Shown in pieces: positions 27,105-35,886 of a DNA stretch of 64,000 nt. The stretch is from CAYSQW01 sp964433135. Lineage in GTDB: Bacteria; Acidobacteriota; Aminicenantia; Aminicenantales; Aminicenantaceae. The first letter of the stretch is position 1. Each line of letters starts with the position of its first letter. Where the stretch lies: contig CAYSQW010000001.1 of assembly GCA_964433135.1 (NCBI GenBank), positions 124,001-188,000 on the forward strand. Reading direction: 5' to 3'. The notes beneath the pieces are model-generated. The model was not told the origin of the DNA. It was given only the letters and a program-made list of their open reading frames with translations, and searched no databases. The position numbers were made by a program, and so were the translations under genes.

Positions 27105-28436
27105 CTAGCGAATATAGTTCATTAATTTGTTCAATTCATTGTTGAATCCACTGTCTTCGTTGCGCATCTTCTCGATTTTACGAATACTGTGAATAACGGT
27201 GGTATGGTGTTTTCCACCGAATTTTTTTCCGATCTCAGGAAGCGAGGTCTTTGTGAGTTCCTTCGAGATGTACATAGCGACCTGACGGGGAAAGGCGACT
27301 TTTGGGGAGTTATTTTTCGATTTGAGTTGAGACATCTTCAATTTGTATTTATGACAAACCAGTTTCTGAATTTTTTCCACAGTCACGATATTTGATGTGG
27401 AATCCAAAAGGCCTTTCAAGGCTTCCTTGGTTAGATCGAGATCTATCGTTTCGCCTTTAAGGGAAGCAAAGGCGATGACGCGGCGAAGATAGCCCTCAAG
27501 TTCCCGGATATTTGAGTGAACTTTGTCCGCGATATAAAGGGCAACGCTTTCCGGGAGGATGATACCTTCGGATTCGGTTTTTTTCCTCAGGATGGCGATC
27601 CGTGTTTCTATATCCGGGGGCTTGAGGTCGGCGATCAACCCCCACTCGAATCGGGAGCTGAAACGTTCTTCAAGGTTTGGGATCTCCTTGGGTGGGCAGT
27701 CGCTGGAAATGACGATCTGTTTCTGGCTGTCGTAGAGATGATTGAATGTATGAAAGAACTCTTCCTTTGTCCGTTCGCGGCCGGCAAGATAATGAATGTC
27801 ATCCATGAGTAGAACATCGATGCTGCGATACTTTTGTCGGAAATCGAGGACCTTGCCGTATTGGAGATGATTGATGAGGTCGTTCATGAATTTTTCAGTT
27901 GTGATATAAAGCACCTTCAGGCCGCGGTCGCCGTTGAGGTTTTCATGACCGATAGCATTCATCAGATGGGTTTTTCCCAATCCGGCGCCTCCGTAAATGT
28001 AAAGTGGATTATAGGATTTTGCGGGATTCTTGACGACGGCCAGGGAAGCGGCGTGAGCGAATTGATTACACGAGCCGACAACGAAGTTTTCAAAGGTGTA
28101 TTTAGGATTGAGGTTTGGATTGAGGAGCCCGCCGTGTTTTGATTTCCTGGCATGAGGAGATCGCCGCTTATATGCGGAAGACGCTTCGTCGAAGATGTAC
28201 TTGATCGAATAAGCTTTTCCGAAGAGTTCCTGGGAACAACCGTTGATCAACCGTGTGTAGTGAAATGAGAGCCATTCCTTGAAATAAGAGTTGGGAACCT
28301 TTACATACAGGCAGTCTTTTTCGCTTCCGATATACGAAGTGGGAGAAAACCAAGTCTCATAGCTGTTTTGATCGAGTTGGGTCTTCAAGCTCGATTTGAT
28401 TTTCTGCCAAGGGTCTAATTTTTCTTTTGTTTCCAT
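27105..28436 (-). CDS. dnaA: Chromosomal replication initiator protein DnaA
   Basis: A 443-residue AAA+ initiator. Walker A is GGAGLGKTH, Walker B is VLLMDDIHYL, the sensor region is ISSDCPPKEIPNLEERF, and the C-terminal DNA-binding helix-turn-helix signature is GKHHTTVIHSIRKIEK. Domain I is at 1-80. DnaA binds 9-base boxes to open the origin; box-like sites lie directly upstream and suggest autoregulation or origin function. Confidence 0.98.
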   Translation of the reverse strand: METKEKLDPWQKIKSSLKTQLDQNSYETWFSPTSYIGSEKDCLYVKVPNSYFKEWLSFHYTRLINGCSQELFGKAYSIKYIFDEASSAYKRRSPHARKSKHGGLLNPNLNPKYTFENFVVGSCNQFAHAASLAVVKNPAKSYNPLYIYGGAGLGKTHLMNAIGHENLNGDRGLKVLYITTEKFMNDLINHLQYGKVLDFRQKYRSIDVLLMDDIHYLAGRERTKEEFFHTFNHLYDSQKQIVISSDCPPKEIPNLEERFSSRFEWGLIADLKPPDIETRIAILRKKTESEGIILPESVALYIADKVHSNIRELEGYLRRVIAFASLKGETIDLDLTKEALKGLLDSTSNIVTVEKIQKLVCHKYKLKMSQLKSKNNSPKVAFPRQVAMYISKELTKTSLPEIGKKFGGKHHTTVIHSIRKIEKMRNEDSGFNNELNKLMNYIR

Positions 28437-28449
28437 CTTGGCTCAATGA

Positions 28450-28481
28450 ATTTCCACAGAAATATCCACAAATGTGGAAAA
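28450..28481. promoter_or_regulatory. Cluster of three DnaA-box-like sites (possible oriC part)
   Basis: Three nonamers close to TTATCCACA lie within 32 bases just upstream of the dnaA start: ATTTCCACA (28450-28458, 7/9), ATATCCACA (28462-28470, 8/9) and TTTTCCACA on the minus strand (28473-28481, 8/9). They fall between the predicted dnaA promoter and the dnaA ATG. This is compatible with autoregulation and with part of the origin. Confidence 0.55.
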
Positions 28482-28527
28482 CCTTCCGAGTTTTGCTGAT
28501 ATAGGGTTTTAAGAAGAAGGCGTGGCT

Positions 28528-28556
28528 ATAATAGCACCCACCATATTCAAATTCAA
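28528..28556 (-). promoter_or_regulatory. Predicted dnaA promoter
   Basis: Minus strand: TTGAAT (28551-28556), 17-base spacer, TATTAT (28528-28533). It lies about 90 bases before the dnaA ATG, with the DnaA-box cluster inside the leader. Confidence 0.6.
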
Positions 28557-28573
28557 GCGTTTTTCGGAAAAAA

Positions 28574-31543
28574 TTAAAAATCGAATCCGATCCAGAATTT
28601 GGTACGAAAATTCCCTATCGTATCCCAACTGAAAGGAGAGGACATATCCGGTATTTCCAGGCGTTTGACGAATTCGAGATGGATGGGAAATCCCAGAAAA
28701 AAGAATTGGAACCCGAATCCCCACGAACCCAGAGCGTCGGCCCCGACCAGGATGAAGTTTTCAGGATCGTTGGGATCGACGTCGAAGCGAAAGAATTGAG
28801 CCGGATATCCCTTGACTTTGGTTCGCGCCATGTCGAGAAAAACAGTTCCCCGCACCGGGCCGATCTGTCCGATCAAAGTGGATGCGGCGTTGATCAGGGG
28901 GATGCGGAACTCGAGATTGGCGAACCAGCCTTCCGTGCCGATCAGGCTGTAGTAGTAGGCCGTGCGCACTTCGTTATTACCGCCGAAGTAAGTTATGAAC
29001 GGATCTTCTCCTCTACTTGCGAATCCTCTCCACCGGAATGCGATAACCGTGTCCGCACCGAGATACAGGTATTTCCGGAAATCCGCCGACATGGAAGTGT
29101 TGTTGAAAAAGGAATCACCGGCCGGGAGCGCTTGGGAAAGGGTTACACGGAAGGTTCCTCCGGCGGCCGGACCGTAGTATTTGAAGCGGGTGGTCTCACC
29201 GACCAGAGAGAAAGAAGCGGACATGAGGTTTCCGTTCCAGAAGAGGTTATAGTTTCTCCCGCTGTAGGCGAGGCTTTGGGCGAGGAAGGGATCAAAAAAT
29301 TCTTCTTCGTAATGAGAATATCCTAAAGACGCCGTAAAGCGGTAGTATCGGTTGAAGGGGTAGTAGATACCGGCGTTGGCGCCCGCGATGGTGCGCGTGG
29401 CGATGGCGTCCTGATAGGATAGATAATTCCAGAAGCTCGGTGCGTAGTAATAGTAGTCGGGGTAATAAAACTGCGTGAATTGAAAGGCGCTGGCCATGAA
29501 CTGCATGCGCCGTTTTTGATTGTAGTAAGCGAACTGGTAAGACCGGAAACTCTGCACCTGATAAGCCATTAAATTGAAAGTGTGGTCTCCCAGAAGATCA
29601 GTGAATGTCAGCATGGTGCCGCCGTAGATGGAACCGTCGGTCGACAGGATGGCTTCGATTGGGGGGCGAGCGGTCAGGAATAATTTTCCGATTCCCTTAT
29701 GCGCTTTTATTTTATCCTTGCTGATGTCGAGAGAGAGAATCGGCTCGAATCTATTGTATTCCTGTTCTTCCGGCTTTATTTCGGCAAAAGCGATCGTCTT
29801 TTCGATCTCTCCTTCGGCTTCCATCTTGAAAGCCTGGAAAGCCCCTTTGTTGAAGGAAGAAAAGACGATATCGTTGGATTTTCCGGGAAAGGGAACCGGA
29901 AAGAAATTTCCGGTACGGACATCAGTGTATCGGGTGAGATCGCCCGTGTTCCGGTCGAGGCTGTATATGTTGAAGGCTTCGCGCATGTCTCCGGCGAAAT
30001 AGATTTTCTGAGAATCGGAGGAGAATTCCGGATTGGTTGCGTTGGCATCGTCGAACGTCAGCTGAGTTTTCTTGTTCAAGTCTTCGATCGGAGAAATGAA
30101 AAGCTTGTCGAAGGAATTCAAGCGGATGGAATATGCGATATGCTTTCCGTCGGGGGAGACGACCGGAGACTTTTGATAAAATTCATCATGGGTAAGATTC
30201 TCGATCTTTTCGGTCGAGAGGTCGATTTTATAAACATCATGCTGTTCTCCATCGTAAGCCGTAAAGACGATTTCATCCCGGTCGGGGAAGAAAGAGGGCG
30301 CGGCCGGCTGATCATAAGGAATGGAAATGAGCTTAAGGGTTTTCCCGGAGAGGGCGTTGATGATCATCAGGGAGTATTTTTCACCTCCGCGAACGAAAAA
30401 AGCGATGCGATCTCCATCCGGAGCCCAGGCAAGATCTTTTCCCTTCGTTGTATCTATCTCGTATTTGATCCGTTCATACTTTGTCGTGTAACCGCGGGTG
30501 ATGTTTTTGATGACACGGCCGTCTTTCGTGGATGTGAGGATGACGTCGATTTCCCCGGCCCGCAAATTGAAGAGCATGACCGCAAGGATGTCCCCTGAAG
30601 GGGACAGCGCGTGAGAGAAAGAGAAATAATAGGGTTTCAGCGGGAAGGACGGGGTGATGGGAATGCTGTAGTCTTCAGGATTTTCGCGCAGCAGAAACGG
30701 CTTGAAGCGGTCGCGAAGATATTTTTTGAACTCGAAAGAAAGCTGCTGGGGCGGCATTTTGAACGCGCGTTTCACCGGCTCCCGTTTCCCGATCAGCGGT
30801 GTGCTTTTCAAAGATCTCCACAGCTCTCTGACTCCGTTGCGTCCGTATTTCCATTCGATGAAGTCGAAGAGGGCGTGGCCGAAATCATATGCGGGATCTC
30901 TCGGAAGAGGATATCTTGAAAGCAATTCTCCGCGTTCATTCAGCTCGGGAATCCTGTCGTTCAGAACGGAATCGCGGACGATAAGGGAAGACCAGGTCGA
31001 CCATACCCCCGTGCTGTATTCCGAAAAGCCTTCGAAAATCCAAAGAGGCGGTCGCGAAACGGCGTATACGGCGGCGCCCGGACTTCCATAGAGCAGGTCA
31101 TACTCGAAAATGTGGGTCAGTTCGTGAATAATGAGTTCCTGCAGCTCGTCTTTCGGCATATCTCCGCGTACCGCCACCCGGTAGAGCAAGGGTTCGGCGA
31201 CCCCCAGAACACCTTCGGGCATATTGAACAGGTTGGTTTGTTGAAAGTCCGTTGTATTTATGTAATAAAGCAGAGGAACCGGCGCTGAAAGCTCATGTTT
31301 GGTATGATTACTGACATGAAGATAGGCGCTTTCGGCCATCTCCGCGACTTTTTTCAGTGTGGCCTCGTCTTTGGTGTAAAAGTAGACATCGAAGTGGTCG
31401 GTTTTGTAGTGGTCCCAATCGAATTTTGTATAAAGCACCTTGTTTTTTCCGTAATAAGGGATGTAAAACATCTGTGCGAAAGCCGACGATGACCACAAGA
31501 GGACGAGCAATAAGATAAAAAAGATTCGTATGTAAAGTTTCAT
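28574..31543 (-). CDS. Outer-membrane HExxH protease / TolB-like propeller / beta-barrel protein
   Basis: A 989-residue exported protein with an unusual domain order. After a signal peptide (ending SSSAFAQ) comes a gluzincin-like domain: H140-E141-L-T-H144 in IIHELTHIFEYDL and a downstream WIFEGFSEY with E171 as probable third ligand (Peptidase MA-like). Residues about 320-600 hold repeated PD40/TolB-type blades (LAWAPDGDRIAFFVRGG, VSPDGKHIAYSIR, EFSSDSQKIYFAG). The last about 330 residues are rich in alternating aromatic beta strands and end in a Phe (FRTKFWIGFDF), typical of an outer-membrane barrel. The ATG at 31543 has AAAGGAG upstream. It is the last gene of a run with two lipoproteins. 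Substrate and role unknown. Confidence 0.82.
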   Translation of the reverse strand: MKLYIRIFFILLLVLLWSSSAFAQMFYIPYYGKNKVLYTKFDWDHYKTDHFDVYFYTKDEATLKKVAEMAESAYLHVSNHTKHELSAPVPLLYYINTTDFQQTNLFNMPEGVLGVAEPLLYRVAVRGDMPKDELQELIIHELTHIFEYDLLYGSPGAAVYAVSRPPLWIFEGFSEYSTGVWSTWSSLIVRDSVLNDRIPELNERGELLSRYPLPRDPAYDFGHALFDFIEWKYGRNGVRELWRSLKSTPLIGKREPVKRAFKMPPQQLSFEFKKYLRDRFKPFLLRENPEDYSIPITPSFPLKPYYFSFSHALSPSGDILAVMLFNLRAGEIDVILTSTKDGRVIKNITRGYTTKYERIKYEIDTTKGKDLAWAPDGDRIAFFVRGGEKYSLMIINALSGKTLKLISIPYDQPAAPSFFPDRDEIVFTAYDGEQHDVYKIDLSTEKIENLTHDEFYQKSPVVSPDGKHIAYSIRLNSFDKLFISPIEDLNKKTQLTFDDANATNPEFSSDSQKIYFAGDMREAFNIYSLDRNTGDLTRYTDVRTGNFFPVPFPGKSNDIVFSSFNKGAFQAFKMEAEGEIEKTIAFAEIKPEEQEYNRFEPILSLDISKDKIKAHKGIGKLFLTARPPIEAILSTDGSIYGGTMLTFTDLLGDHTFNLMAYQVQSFRSYQFAYYNQKRRMQFMASAFQFTQFYYPDYYYYAPSFWNYLSYQDAIATRTIAGANAGIYYPFNRYYRFTASLGYSHYEEEFFDPFLAQSLAYSGRNYNLFWNGNLMSASFSLVGETTRFKYYGPAAGGTFRVTLSQALPAGDSFFNNTSMSADFRKYLYLGADTVIAFRWRGFASRGEDPFITYFGGNNEVRTAYYYSLIGTEGWFANLEFRIPLINAASTLIGQIGPVRGTVFLDMARTKVKGYPAQFFRFDVDPNDPENFILVGADALGSWGFGFQFFFLGFPIHLEFVKRLEIPDMSSPFSWDTIGNFRTKFWIGFDF

Positions 31544-31563
31544 GGTTTCTCCTTTACAATCTC

Positions 31564-32226
31564 TCACTTTGTGATGAGATATCGATCCTGGTTCTGCCGC
31601 TTACCTCCCAGATCCTGGAGAAGCTTGTCTTTAACGACCTGCAAGAGATCATAATATGCGAAGCGGGAAGTCTGGTTGGGGTTGTTGTAGGTTCGCCTCT
31701 CCTTGAAATTACGGGTGAAGATGGAGTTTCCGGTAGTGGAGTCAATGAGGGCGATATCGACTTCGATGGCGAAAAATCTTTGCTGCGCCAGCTTGGGTTG
31801 AGGTTCAAAAGGGGTTTCGAATTTATCTCCCTTTTTCTGAAGGAGAGCTTTCCGCGATTCCTCGCGAAAACTCAAGTTTCCGGTGAACAGGAGGGTTTTT
31901 TTGAGTTTCGGAAACGTTGACCGCCAGAAAGCGGAATCGTCGAAGCTCTCGATGTCTGGGGGAATAAAATCTCTGGTCTCGATCTCCTTGTCCAGATTCT
32001 GGCCGAGTTCGAACGAGAAGTATTCGAGAAAGTCCTGGTTGATATCGAAGGTTGATTTGTCGTCTTTCACCAGAAAATGAGTCAAGACGATCTTTTCGAA
32101 GGGGGCTAAGTCCACACCGGGTTTTCCGGGAATCTCTATCATAAGCTTATCGGCGTTTCCCGCCGCACAGGCAAACAATCCCGGAAGGATAAAGAGAAAA
32201 AGATATTTAATTACTTTTCTTTTCAT
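31564..32226 (-). CDS. Lipoprotein of unknown function
   Basis: About 220 residues with a lipobox signal (FLFILPGLFACAAG). No domain is recognised with confidence. The mature part (VDLAPFEKIVLTHFLVKDD, later FFAIEVDIALIDSTTGNSIF and the RRTYNNPNQ segment) resembles envelope proteins that report a locus-specific component name and then a variable status, such as CsgG-like or TolB N-terminal-like folds, but this is only an impression. Starts at 32238, 32232 and 32226 are all in frame; 32226 gives the most compact signal peptide. It overlaps the upstream TPR gene and is followed 20 bases later by the barrel protease. Confidence 0.68.
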   Translation of the reverse strand: MKRKVIKYLFLFILPGLFACAAGNADKLMIEIPGKPGVDLAPFEKIVLTHFLVKDDKSTFDINQDFLEYFSFELGQNLDKEIETRDFIPPDIESFDDSAFWRSTFPKLKKTLLFTGNLSFREESRKALLQKKGDKFETPFEPQPKLAQQRFFAIEVDIALIDSTTGNSIFTRNFKERRTYNNPNQTSRFAYYDLLQVVKDKLLQDLGGKRQNQDRYLITK

Positions 32227-32560
32227 TTTCATTCTCATGAAGCCCTTTGAGTTTTTGGTGGTTATATTTGATGTACTTGTTATTCGGCGCGAGCTTAAGA
32301 GCTTGTAGATAAGCTTTTTCCGCTTCTTGCCAGAGTCCTTTGCGCTCATAAGCCACGCCAAGGTTATTGTAGGCGGCGGCGTCATGGGGATCAGTCTCCA
32401 GAGCTTTTTCCCAACGGAAAAGCGCTTCATCCCAAAGATTGCTTTCGGCCGCCTTGATCCCGAATCGGATCTGATTGGTTTGCATGCTGGGAGCGCAGCC
32501 GCTCGTTGTGAAAACCGCGATCGAAAGGAATAAAAGGACAATAGATATTTTTCGCATCAT
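32207..32560 (-). CDS. TPR-repeat lipoprotein
   Basis: A 117-residue lipoprotein: signal with lipobox TTSGCAPS, then two TPR units (EALFRWEKALETDPHDAAAY and WQEAEKAYLQALKLAPNN). TPR lipoproteins commonly act as scaffolds. It is the first gene of the three-gene envelope run; its 3' end overlaps the start of the next lipoprotein gene, which implies translational coupling. Confidence 0.85.
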   Translation of the reverse strand: MMRKISIVLLFLSIAVFTTSGCAPSMQTNQIRFGIKAAESNLWDEALFRWEKALETDPHDAAAYNNLGVAYERKGLWQEAEKAYLQALKLAPNNKYIKYNHQKLKGLHENENEKKSN

Positions 32561-32779
32561 CTGATTTCCCTAATTTTTATTCATAAAGTGTTTACCAATA
32601 AATTACTTACTTTTGGTTGAACCGTCAAGTCAGGGGATTCTATCTGCAAATTATATGCCAAGAGCACCTCGGGGATGGATTGATGATTCTGTCCGGGGTT
32701 GTCCCTGAAAGCGTACAACCGGTGTGCAAGAAACGATTCAGGCGCATGGTTTCAATTATTTGAATATTTCGGACGGTGG

Positions 32780-32808
32780 TTGGATTTTTTCGGGAAATAT
32801 GCTATAAA
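32780..32808 (+). promoter_or_regulatory. Predicted rpmB promoter
   Basis: TTGGAT (32780-32785), 17-base spacer, TATAAA (32803-32808), 34 bases before the rpmB ATG. The rest of the 282-base gap back to 32561 shows no further gene. Confidence 0.55.
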
Positions 32809-32842
32809 GAAGCTTCTTTTAAGAAAAACAGAGAGTAGAATA

Positions 32843-33034
32843 ATGCCAAAGACATGTGAAATTTGCGGAAAAGGACCCATTTTCGGCCAAAGTGTCAGTC
32901 ATTCGCATAAAGCCACCAAGAAGAAGTGGAACCCCAACCTGCAGCGGGTTAAGGCTGACACGAAATCCGGCGTCCGGAAAATCTGGGTTTGCACCCGATG
33001 CATCCGCTCCGGAAAAGTAAAAAAGGTTTTGTAA
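32843..33034 (+). CDS. rpmB: 50S ribosomal protein L28
   Basis: A 63-residue ribosomal protein with zinc-type Cys pairs CEICGK and CTRCIRSGK, the standard L28 start MPKTCEICGKGP and the HSHKATKKKWNPNLQ core. The ATG at 32843 is set by homology; the upstream in-frame extension is not L28-like. It stands alone, converging on the RelA/SpoT gene. Confidence 0.97.
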   Translation: MPKTCEICGKGPIFGQSVSHSHKATKKKWNPNLQRVKADTKSGVRKIWVCTRCIRSGKVKKVL

Positions 33035-33101
33035 ACCCTTCCGATACATCCTAAAAACGAGACCAGAGGTCTGCTTCCCGTTCGGGCGTGAGCCCTCCCG
33101 A

Positions 33102-35249
33102 TTAGATCCGGTCGACGGATGATGTTTCCTTGATCTCGGAAATTCCACGAATGATCTTTTTGAGGTGGTTCAGGTCTTTTATCTTTAAAGTCAGCTTGAT
33201 CCGCGCCCTGCGGTCACTAAAGGTGTTGACTTCGGCCTTTGTGATATTCCCGTCGAGCTGAGCGATCAAGGTCGTCAGCCGGGCCAGAACACCGGGAGAA
33301 TCCTCACTCAGGATCAACAGCTTTCCCTGGTAGCGGCGGCCGCTTGGCCCCCCCCAGGAAACATCGACCATTCGTTGATAATCCAGCCGCTCTCTGGTCA
33401 CGAGCGGGCAGCGGAGCGAATGGACGGTGATTCCCTTGCCTGAGGTGATATAGCCGGTGATCGGCTCTCCCCTGATGGGGGAGCAGCATTTCGCCAGCGT
33501 GACGTGGGGATCGTTCCCGGCGCCGATCTTTATTGCCGCGGGCTTTTTCGCGACCCGGGTGGCGACCTTGTGAAGCATCGGCGTCCGATCCCGGGGAGAC
33601 TTCGTGTCGAGAAAGAAGGTCTCGATAAGCTGACGATTAACGACGATTTTTCCCGATCCGACGGCGTAAAAGAAATCTTGCGGCGACGAGATGTTGACGT
33701 GAAAAGCCCGCGCCAACCGGTTTAGCCGTTTCTTTTCCTTGAGGGAGGCCGCCGGAAGCCTGTGAGCCCGGGTTCTTTTTTCCCACAACGTCTTCCCGAG
33801 AGCCGTTTTTTTTTGTTTATCTTGAAGGTTCAGCCAGCGTTTGATGTGATGACGGGCCGTGGAGGTAAACGCCATGTTGAGCCAATTTCGGCTGGGAGTT
33901 TTTTGAGGAGAGGAAAAGATTTCAACGATATCGCCCGTTTTAAGGATGGTTTTCAGGGGAGCGGAGCGTCCGTTTATTTTTGCCCCGGTGGCGTGAAGGC
34001 CGATTTCGGAGTGGATACGGAAAGCAAAATCCAGAGCTGAGGCGCCCAGAGGAAGCGGCACCACTTTTCCCATCGGAGTGAAGGTGTAAACCTCTTCCGG
34101 AATCAAATCCGTTTTCAAGCTCTTGAGAAACTCCCTCGGATTTTTCTGTTCTTTATACAGCTCGGCCGCCTCCCTCAACCAGAGCAGACGCTTGTCTTCC
34201 TTCAGGAAAGCGAGAGGGTCCGACTCTTTATATTTCCAATGGGCGGCGATTCCGTTTTCCGCGAGGTCGTGCATTTCGTGGGTTCGGAACTGAATTTCGA
34301 TCGTCTGTTTCTGCGCCGTGATGATGGTGGTATGCAGAGCCTGATAGAGGTTCGGCTTGGGCATGGCGATATAGTCGCGAAAACGGTGAGGGATATGCGT
34401 CCATTTCTGATGGATGATCCCAAGTCCGGCGTAGCAGCTTTTGACCGAGTCGGTTAAGACGCGCAGCGCCATGAAGTCATAGACTTGGTCGAAATCGACG
34501 CCCTGTCGTTTCATCTTGTTGAAAATGCTGTAGGGGCGCTTGATGCGGTGAAAAAGCTCGCCGGGGATGTTGTTTTCCCCCAACAGCTCGATAATTTCCT
34601 TTTTGAGCGCTTTCAATTCTTTTTCGGACTTCTTTCTCAAGGGATCGACCAAAGAAGCGACCTTGAAAAAATTTTCCGGATCGACATATCTGAAGGAAAG
34701 GTCTTCCAATTCGGCCTTGACCCGGCCCATTCCCAAGCGATTGGCGATAGGGGCATACAGATCGAGGGTTTCGCGGGCGATTCTGCGCTGCTTTTCTTCG
34801 GGGAGGAATTTCAGGGTTTTCAGGTTGTGAATCCTGTCCGCCAGCTTGATGAAAACAACCCTCAGATCATCGGTCATGGCGATGATTATCTTGCGTATCG
34901 TCTCGGCTTTTCGGGTTTCAGGGGAAGAGATCTGTACCAGGCTGATTTTGGTGACGCCTTCCACAAGATCCGCCGTTTCCTTTCCGAACAGCTTTTTGAG
35001 GTCCTCGGCCGTGACGTCCGTGTCTTCCAGAACATCATGAAGCAGGCCGGCTGCAAGGGTTGTGACGTCGAGCTTCATCTCCGCCAGCATGGATGTGACT
35101 TCCAGCGGGTGGCTGAGATAGGGCTCTCCGGAACGGCGGACCTGTCCTCTGTGCGACTGCGCGGCGAAGACATAGGCTTTGCGCAGAAACGTCATGTCCT
35201 TTTCGGAAAAATATCTGACTTTTTCCAGGATGTTATCGAAACGGATCAT
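33102..35249 (-). CDS. spoT: Bifunctional (p)ppGpp synthetase/hydrolase RelA/SpoT
   Basis: Long Rsh protein, 715 residues, controlling the stringent response. The N-terminal HD hydrolase is intact (HPLEVTSML, LLHDVLEDTDVT, KLADRIHNLKTL). The synthetase domain has RIKRPYSIFNKMKRQ, VYDFMALRVL and the DYIAMPKPNLYQALHT loop. TGS (EEVYTFTPMGKVVPLPLGAS) and a C-terminal ACT domain follow. Hydrolase and synthetase motifs both look functional, so this is probably the single Rsh of the cell. It is downstream of waaF-gmhB on the same strand. Confidence 0.96.
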   Translation of the reverse strand: MIRFDNILEKVRYFSEKDMTFLRKAYVFAAQSHRGQVRRSGEPYLSHPLEVTSMLAEMKLDVTTLAAGLLHDVLEDTDVTAEDLKKLFGKETADLVEGVTKISLVQISSPETRKAETIRKIIIAMTDDLRVVFIKLADRIHNLKTLKFLPEEKQRRIARETLDLYAPIANRLGMGRVKAELEDLSFRYVDPENFFKVASLVDPLRKKSEKELKALKKEIIELLGENNIPGELFHRIKRPYSIFNKMKRQGVDFDQVYDFMALRVLTDSVKSCYAGLGIIHQKWTHIPHRFRDYIAMPKPNLYQALHTTIITAQKQTIEIQFRTHEMHDLAENGIAAHWKYKESDPLAFLKEDKRLLWLREAAELYKEQKNPREFLKSLKTDLIPEEVYTFTPMGKVVPLPLGASALDFAFRIHSEIGLHATGAKINGRSAPLKTILKTGDIVEIFSSPQKTPSRNWLNMAFTSTARHHIKRWLNLQDKQKKTALGKTLWEKRTRAHRLPAASLKEKKRLNRLARAFHVNISSPQDFFYAVGSGKIVVNRQLIETFFLDTKSPRDRTPMLHKVATRVAKKPAAIKIGAGNDPHVTLAKCCSPIRGEPITGYITSGKGITVHSLRCPLVTRERLDYQRMVDVSWGGPSGRRYQGKLLILSEDSPGVLARLTTLIAQLDGNITKAEVNTFSDRRARIKLTLKIKDLNHLKKIIRGISEIKETSSVDRI

Positions 35250-35310
35250 GATGTTTCCGTGATTCCGCCGTTCGTTCGGCGGATTCGCTGTTTCTTTCCC
35301 GAACTCTTCA

Positions 35311-35886
35311 TCATGTGATCTTTTCCCGCTCCAGAATCCATTCGACGGCGGTCAAAAGGTTATCGGCGATGAAGGCCGGACGTATGCCGCGTTCGCGCAG
35401 ATCCTTCATGGATTCCTTTCCGTGTCCGGTTAAAACCAGGATGGATTTTACGCCGAGATTGATGCCGAAAAGGATGTCTTCCACTTTGTCCCCCACCATA
35501 TAAGATCGTTCCAAAGAAAGACTCAGGTCCCCAGCGGCTTTCAATCCCATTCCGGATTGAGGTTTGCGGCATTCCGCGCCCCGGCGGAAACGGGGATCGG
35601 TCGCCTCCGCATAGTAAGGGCAGTAATAGATGCCGTCGAAGCAAGCGCCCCGGGAAGCGAAAGCCTCTTTCATGCGGCGATGGATATCATTGAGAGCGCT
35701 TTCCCGGATCAGGCCCCGGCCGATGCCGGATTGGTTGGTAACGACGATCACCAGCAAGCCTGCCTGGTTGAGTTTTTTCACGGCCTCGTAACTGAAAGGG
35801 AAAAATTCGATTGCTCGGAAAGACGCGGGATAGCCCGTGTCTTTGTTCAATGTTCCGTCGCGATCGAGAAATACGGCTTTTTTCAT
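35311..35886 (-). CDS. gmhB: HAD-IIIA phosphatase, D-glycero-manno-heptose 1,7-bisphosphate 7-phosphatase-like
   Basis: A 191-residue HAD enzyme with the catalytic DRDGTLN motif (8-14), VVTNQSGIGRG, and MVGDKVEDILFG. GmhB acts in ADP-heptose synthesis for the LPS core; its overlap by 4 bases with waaF supports that. The usual zinc loop (C-x-H ... C-x-C) is altered: C89-P-Y-Y, then E105-C106-R-K-P, leaving only two of four ligands. A histidinol-phosphatase-like function is the alternative, but the heptosyltransferase neighbour favours GmhB. Confidence 0.88.
   Translation of the reverse strand: MKKAVFLDRDGTLNKDTGYPASFRAIEFFPFSYEAVKKLNQAGLLVIVVTNQSGIGRGLIRESALNDIHRRMKEAFASRGACFDGIYYCPYYAEATDPRFRRGAECRKPQSGMGLKAAGDLSLSLERSYMVGDKVEDILFGINLGVKSILVLTGHGKESMKDLRERGIRPAFIADNLLTAVEWILEREKIT

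Noticed and set aside
31564..32541. A longer form (325 codons) of the second lipoprotein
   Set aside because: The first 100 residues overlap the TPR lipoprotein in another frame and are not protein-like; the lipobox signal fixes the start near 32226-32238.
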